Part shown: positions 57,601 through 64,000 of the stretch, in pieces
How positions within the stretch are numbered: the stretch's first letter is position 1
Layout: the number at the start of each line of letters is the position of its first letter
Origin: Limnanthes douglasii subsp. nivea
Taxonomy: Eukaryota; Streptophyta; Magnoliopsida; Brassicales; Limnanthaceae
Direction: 5' to 3'
Assembly (NCBI GenBank): GCA_036936605.1
Contig: JAUPFV010000004.1
Location: 293,736,009 to 293,800,008 of the forward strand
Length of the DNA: 64,000 nt
The notes under the pieces: model-generated
What the model was told of the DNA's origin: nothing
Databases searched by the model: none
Seen by the model: the letters and a program-made list of their open reading frames with translations, nothing else
Position numbers and translations under genes: made by a program

Positions 57601-57959
57601 TATAAAAAAACAAGCAGGCAATGATGTGCACCTTAGTTTTTGAATCATACAATAGATAATGAAAGGGTTTTCTTGAAGGAAATAGATGACCTTAGAGAAG
57701 GCCATCAGCTGGTCCAACCGCGGGAAGAAGCAAAATAAGTTATCATAAATAAATAAATGAAAACCTTGAAGATCGATATATATATATATATATACCAAGT
57801 AAACTCATGTACAAATTTAATTTTTTTAATAATAATTTAGATTTGTTTCCTATAGTACACATGATGTAACATGAGTCTCAACCAAGGTCATATATCACCA
57901 ATTAAATATCAACAACAATTTTAGACCAATAATATAAAAAAAAGATCATATTCTCAATA

Positions 57960-58680
57960 CAAAAACTGAGATGATCATCTGAGAGATAGGCGTATTGATG
58001 ATCGTAGGATACATACAAGCGTCCTATTATCCAATGTGGACAAAAAATATTGTCTTAGTCAAAAATAAAAATAGAAAGTTGAAAATGTGCGTGGACTTCA
58101 TAGACGTAAACAAGGCAAGTCTAAAGGACCCCTTTCCATTTCCAAGAATTGATCAAGTCGTAGGTACAACATCAAGTAAAAAAATCTATTATTCATGGAT
58201 CTTTTGCAGGATATAACCAAATCCAAATAAAAAAATAAGACTAATAACAAATTACGTTGATAACCGAAAGAGCGCTACATGACTACAAAGTAATGCCTTT
58301 TAAATTGAAACATGTCGGAATAACCTATCAAAAGTTGGTAATGCCTTTTAACTCAGTTCGGTAGAAACATACAGCCTCACACCAATGACATGTTGGTAAC
58401 AAGCTACATGAAGAAAACCATCTGATGTAGCTTGTTGAGATGTTCAAATACCTTAAATGTGTGAATCTTAAATTAAATCCAAAAAAAATGCATCTTTGGT
58501 GTTTGGTCCGGAACATTCTGTGGATACATGGTGAGAGAAAGGAAAATCAAAGTAGATACAACCCAGATCGCCAACCTAGCAACAATAGAGGCTTTAAGAA
58601 ACATTAAAGAAGTCCAAATTTTAAGAGTAAGGTTAGTCAGATCAATAGGTTCTTATCACGGCCTTTGAAAAAATGTTGAG
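57960..58680 (+). pseudogene. Element G: reverse transcriptase remnant
   Basis: The frame 57995-58216 carries WTKNIVLVKNKNRKLKMCVD, DVNKASLKDPFPFPRIDQVV, matching element C (WTANLVLVKKKNGKWRMCVD ... VPRIDQLVD). Beyond it GYNQIQI, a decayed VMPFXLK, the position of the catalytic YxDD (mutated near 58390) and LNPKKMH-like text can be followed to about 58500 over several frames. Confidence 0.7.
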
Positions 58681-60300
58681 CGTTCTTCCAAGTATTGGAA
58701 TTAATTAGAAAATTCCAGTGGACCCGGGAATGCGAAGAAACATTCAATAACATTCAACAAAGAGAAAGATGATAACAATAAAGGCCCATAAAAAACTTAG
58801 GGAGTAGAAATTAGATATACTACTTTGTGTCTCCAGGCAGTACTGCTAAATATAAATAAAAACTTTCGACCCTAGAAATACTGCTAGATATAGATACAAA
58901 CTTTCAACCCTTGAATAAAAATAAAGGCCCATAAAAAACTTAGGGAGTCTGAATCGATGAAGAAAGTTACGATAAAGGCTCGGGGCATTGATACAACTCG
59001 CATCGTCAACTTGAGATATTTTAAACCAATCCATTCTTTCTAGGATAAAAAATTGAAGCATAGTATGAGGCTGTCATTGCAAGAATTCAATTGGATAAAT
59101 TTACGGAGCAAAAAAGAAGCTACATTTCTTCGTCTCTCAATTTGAAATTGTCGAATTCAGACAAGTTCCAAATGCACATAATGAAATTTCCAATACATTA
59201 ACCTCTCATTCATACACATCTATAGCGCTAGACTATTATTATAAAAATATCATCAATCACACTACCAAACTATCTCTTCTTAACTTTCACAACAAAATGA
59301 GTAATTATAATTGAAGGATAAGAAAATGAAAAATATTGGCGAACAACAATATAAAATTATCTCATAGAAAGTGATAACTTTCACTCTTTGTCTATCCTAG
59401 GGTTAGGCTTTTATCTGCTTTGTTTTCAACTGATATTATGCCTATATCAGAAAACATCATACCTAAAGAAATTAAGGATTTAAAAATAATTAAAAAAAAT
59501 AATTACAAGATATGTGTGGACTACAGATACATTTTATAAAAATAAGATTATTACAAACTTACGAAGGTGCATAAAAACTAACGGAGAAAACTTTGTGGGC
59601 TATAGCCTTACATAAATTAATATTACTCCAAGGATATTATTGGAGAAAAATTATGAAGGACGCAAAAAGAAAAGTGAAGATGTGTGACACATGTCAGAGG
59701 TTCGCAAATTCAATCAAACTTCTCGTTGTGTTACTAGAGATAATAATATATAATATCCAATTTAAAAGATGAGTTATTGACATCGTGGGACCATACCCAA
59801 TGGCCTATAGAAGACGAAAATAATTATTTTTTGTCGTAAATTATTTCTTTAAATGGTAGAAGTAAAATCAGTGCCACACATCACGATGTTGTCTTTATAA
59901 AAATGAGTATATGTTGTAGGTATGAGACTCCGAGAGTTCTCATCATTGATAATTTAAAACGGTTCCAAAATGATAGTGTCACACAATACTGCACAGTATT
60001 AGTTGGAGACCCTAAAAGCATTTGCATGGTCATATCAAATAACATAAAGGACTTCTATATAAGAAATATATATGCCAGCAAACAGGACTACAACACATAA
60101 TAATCGAAACCGAAGAGTGACAATCAATATCTACACAGAAATAAGGGTCGAAGCACACCCTCGTTCAGAAAATTTTAATGAACTAATGATAAATATATAT
60201 AATCCCGAAGTTTGGTTTGAGAACTTCGAACCAGGAAACAGAATGCTAAAAAAGATAAATTTTGATACACTTAAGAAAAAAGACTTAGAAATTTAACTCC
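58681..60300 (+). pseudogene. Element G: RNase H and integrase remnant
   Basis: RNase H text is faint (EAVIARIQLDKF at 59065-59100). Integrase: the zinc finger DAKRKVKMCDTCQRFAN near 59655-59710, IDIVGPYPMAYRRRK and FFVVNYFFKW near 59775-59850 (the first aspartate lost), and RVLIIDNLKRFQND near 59930 (second aspartate region). The frame 60072-60296 continues with a tail. The very end near 60500 (CGCGGAAGGTTTTAACGAGA) matches the pol 3' end of element B in reverse. Ancient and inactive. Confidence 0.65.
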
Positions 60301-61375
60301 AACATGTGAATGCTCATTCATGGTCGAACTAATAACAAAATAAAAAACTTACACATTGCTGCAGAAACAGGGAATCCAAGCCTAGTGTCTCTAGAACATA
60401 GACCATTTATATCTTTACCATAGTTCTAAGGACTTAAATACTTGTAACTTAATACTTATGTAAATTATATTTATTAAACGATGTAGATATACTCTTTCCT
60501 TCCTCGATAGCGCGGAAGGTTTTAACGAGACATTAAACATTAATAAAATGTTTCAATGCCAAAACATGGTTCGCTTGTTATTTGTATAACACAAAATGCA
60601 TAAAGTGCTAATAAAATAAATAAGTTCCCAAAGCAAATAAACTTCGAGGAGTGCCTTAGTGCATAATGTCTAGTGACAATTAAAATAATAATAATAATGC
60701 ATACATGTTTTGTTAATGACAAAATGCTAAAATAGATACTGAAAGAAAACCAATCCTCACAACAAATAAGACATGAATGTTTATAAACAAAAATATTATC
60801 TTTTGATTATACAAATTTACTTTTCGTTGATATACAAGTGCCAATGCTCATTGCTCAAAATTAAATATCACTTTCGGAAAATAAAAAAATAAACAAAAGT
60901 ATGTCACTAAAACAACATAAAAATGCTTCAGAAACGATAGTTATGTTTTGCACAATAGAAGCAAAAAACGTTAATATGCTTTGATGATAAAATTCACCAT
61001 ATACTTAAGTAATGGAAAATAAAAACGAAGAAGTCAATGCACTTTAGATAATAAAATTCATCAATCTAAGAAATGGATAACAAAAAATAGGGATGAAAAA
61101 AAAAATCCAGAGAAATAAGCTACACTTTTTTAAAAAAAAGGGAAAAACCCTACCACAGAGTCATGCATCCTCAACATACTTGGAAAATTTTAGAAATATA
61201 TAAATAAACAATCAAAATGTTTTAAAACATAATTCTTGACCTATTATACCTGATTATTTAATTGAAAAATAAAAAATATAAAGTGTGTCTAAGACACAAA
61301 GACTCATTCAAACAAAAAGGGAGTACTCACATAAAAATGTCTTATAAAAAATCCAACAAAATACCTTTAAACACC
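60301..61375. other. AT-rich 3' part of element G
   Basis: After the pol end near 60520 the sequence is AT-rich with no recognisable aORF, hairpin repeat block or LTR. It ends at the boundary of the second copy of the tandem duplication (61376). Confidence 0.45.
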
Positions 61376-64000
61376 TTTAGTATATTTATATAAATTGTTT
61401 CATAATCTTTAATGCAGTCTTTTGGAAGATTGTACATTGCACATCCCTTTACGATTAGGGTGAAAGCTCGACATTTATTCTCGTTTTCGATTTCATATTT
61501 TCGTATGTCTTTAAATTATGAGACGTGGTGCTTCGGGTCATCTCATTCATCATATTTACTAATTATATAACCTTCATAACATAACGATATCGTGCGGTAG
61601 GATATTCCTGACAGTTGGGATGATTATTCGTCCAACCGAGGCCGCCAATTTTTATATCAGTCTTGAGGATCTCCTTTGATTGAGCATGCACTTTAAGCTT
61701 TTGGTCAATTAGGCTTTTTCATCGCAAGTTATTAATCCCGTAGGATCTGAATGGTTGATAGCCGCCAATGTTTTGGAGCACCCTGAAGATGATCCATTAA
61801 AGGGTTTTTCCTGCCTTTTTCTGAAGTTTTCTTCTAGTTTGTCTCTCTATATTCCACGAGTAACATCATATTTGCGTGTGTCATTCATTATATTCATTAT
61901 GAAAGCATCTCGTTCAGGTTTTGAGACCTGCATTAACATTTATTGTTGTAATAGAGTTGTTTTAATCAAACTTTTCTTTGATAGCCGGACCAGAAGCCCG
62001 ATCTCAAGTTGAGATATTGTGAGATCTTCTATAGTTTCCGATACTTTAGCCGCATAAGACTCCGATGATCCGTCTGATAGGTGCTATATCTTGATTTCCT
62101 TGTTTGGATAATCGACGTTATTTATGATGCACGACAACAATTCTATATTATTTTGGATCTATATGCAAACAAAATTCTCATTATTTTCCATATAATTTTC
62201 AATTGATGTCGATAAATTTAGATCTCTAGATTTAGCTGAAACAAAGATCGATTTAAGAGTAAAATTGAGTAGGTGTTTAAAAATTATGGTGACAATAAAA
62301 ACTTCGGAGAATTGATAAACAAAATAGTGGAGTGATAGTGAATATATGATTTATTTATTGATTGAAGTTGGACTTTCGTATATAAGTCATGTTACAATTA
62401 ATATCTTCCAAATATACGTAATTGATGATATTTCTCTAGCGATTAAAAGCATTTTTGTCTTAACCTAAATATATATTTACACTTTTGGATAAAATTATGC
62501 ACCAACTGCCTCAGACTGGATTAATTACATCATCTTCACATATAAAATAAAATATATAAAAATATATTTTAGATTACATCAATTTTGATCCCCTCTTCTA
62601 CTCACAAACAAAATTAAAAAAAAAAATCACTGACCTTCTTTGTAGATCGAGAGAAGTCTATACTATTTAAAAAGGATTTGTTGCACGACCTGGGACCAAA
62701 CTCAGAAGGTTATCTTGAAGAAAAAACTTAACTTGGTCTTTTTAATTTCAACTAAAAGAAAACAAAATTTAAACAAAAAAAAATATATATTCCAAAATGA
62801 AACCCGATTGATCAATTTTTTTTGAATAATAACAGTAAGACAAACTTAAGAATAATTAAAATAAATTTAAAATTGATTCTAAAAATGAAAACGAAAACAA
62901 ACAATTCAATCCAAAAAAATAGTTTGAGAATATTTTAAAAAGAGGATCTCTGTATCTCGACCAAACTTTAACAGACTTGTACTAAACATAGAGAAAATTT
63001 ATATTGAATCTATATAAAAAACATCCAAAAAAACTACCGATACGATAGTATCCGAAGTTCAAACTATAAACAATGTTGTGAAATTCCGGTCAGCCCACAA
63101 ACTATTATGCAGGAATAAACAACACCACACGAATAATTAGATACGATTTAAGATGAAAATAAAAACAACTATTTACTGAAACGTTTCCAACCATGAAAAT
63201 GTTTTACCATCTACAAAGTTTAAGAGTACATGTAAAAAACAATCAAAATTAATAAAATAACTTTCTCTGATAAAAAAATCGTTACATATGAATATACAAG
63301 TAAAGTAAAATAAAATATAAAATCAAAATCATAGAAAAATAATAAAAAATAAAATAATATTTTTAGAGTGGTCCATAAAAGATCTATCAAACGAATATTG
63401 ACTAATCATTAGTATTAATATTTATCCAAATTTCTTTTTTTATTATCCATTATTTTATAATTTGTTATTTTCAAATCCGTGATACAAAATAATCTAGGGA
63501 TCCAAGAATACCAACATCAATTGACATCATTTGTGGAAAACGAAAGAGTTTGCTCATAGTAACAACAAAATAACCTTAAATTTTAAATAAAGATGTTGAA
63601 CGTCGTGGAAAACAAGTCGTCATCGGACAAAAAGTTGGAAAAAGATCATCTATCAGATAAATTACTCAAGTCCTGCGTAAAAGAGGTCATGATGATCGAA
63701 GATGACTTTGCAATGGTATGAACAGAAATTGAGATTTTGGCCCAATATTAATGGAGTAACATGCTCAAAACTAATTATTACAAAAGCAATTGTTATTGCA
63801 AGTCTCAGAAGAAAACAAAATGAACCATCAAAAAATTAGGAACAATGGACGACAAAAACATAGAGGAATCGAGAAGATAATCCAAAAATAGAAGGGAAAA
63901 ACCCTTCCACGAACCATACTTTGGGCGCTTTAAATTATATCAACCATTTAGATATAAATAAAATGAACATCTTTCAATTAAACAGCTCGAGCATCCCCAA
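61376..64000. repeat. Tandem duplication, copy 2 (continues past the window)
   Basis: Near-identical to 54404-57027. It contains the gag text of element H, the twin of its LTR (62204-62532), the spacer and the start of element G gag (ATG at 63593). Because the leader and gag start are included, this is not just a second LTR: it is a repeated block of at least 6972 bp per unit, whose right end lies outside the window. Confidence 0.95.

Noticed and set aside
54404..64000. Reading the 2.6-kb duplicated segments as LTRs of one large element
   Set aside because: The second copy continues through the leader into the gag start, which a 3' LTR would not contain, and the repeat ends do not have TG...CA or a target duplication.
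1..64000. CRISPR arrays or bacterial-type operons
   Set aside because: The tandem repeats lack unique spacers, genes have GT-AG introns, and all multi-domain proteins are plant retroelements or a plant ABC transporter.

Overview
The window is nuclear DNA of a flowering plant, almost certainly a eudicot. It is AT-rich, holds one intron-containing gene that I recognise as the orthologue of Arabidopsis ABCB19 (PGP19/MDR1, an auxin-exporting ABC transporter), and is otherwise filled with old plant retrotransposons of four kinds: Ty3/gypsy of the Tat/Retand type, Ty3/gypsy of chromovirus type, Ty1/copia, and LINE. I cannot name the species.

Layout. 1-1.8 kb: AT-rich DNA without a recognisable gene. 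1.8-8.07 kb: element A (+), a decayed Tat-like gypsy element with gag-protease remnants, two tandem-repeat blocks, an antisense extra gene (aORF, minus strand) and a 3' LTR scrap. About 8.1-24.65 kb: a copia element D (+) lacking its 5' LTR. It is split inside gag by element C (9219-19602, minus), a structurally complete Tat-like gypsy element with 375-bp LTRs, a perfect GTTAC target-site duplication, gag-PR-RT-RH-IN on the minus strand and an antisense aORF on the plus strand. 25.16-27.2 kb: a 5'-truncated LINE (minus). 27.6-32.8 kb: a heavily mutated LINE (+). 34196-39849: intact ABCB19 in ten exons (1250 codons). 40220-44880: element B (minus), a Tat-like gypsy element with TSD ATAAT that has lost gag, protease and half of RT as well as the aORF body. 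45673-50416: element F (minus), a chromovirus-like gypsy element with TSD CACAA whose pol frame runs into its own 3' LTR. 50.4-52.6 kb: AT-rich DNA with small tandem repeats. 52.6-55.56 kb: element H (minus), a Tat-like remnant. 56.6-60.5 kb: element G (+), a Tat-like remnant. 54404-57027 is repeated at 61376-64000 at about 99% identity, so a unit of at least 6972 bp is tandemly duplicated and runs off the window end.

How the parts work together. ABCB19 is the only plausible functional host gene; everything around it is transposon debris in several states of decay, including nesting (C in D), internal deletions (A, B, F, H) and a recent tandem duplication. The most unusual theme is in elements A, B and C. 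Each has, or has the traces of, a second gene placed antisense to gag-pol between pol and the 3' LTR, driven by its own TATAAAT promoter; in A and C an intron lies at the same place. The two opposed transcription units converge on a block of tandem repeats whose units are built from small inverted repeats. Antisense aORFs are known for the Tat/Retand lineage; the recurrent hairpin repeat block at the point of convergence is what I would look at first.
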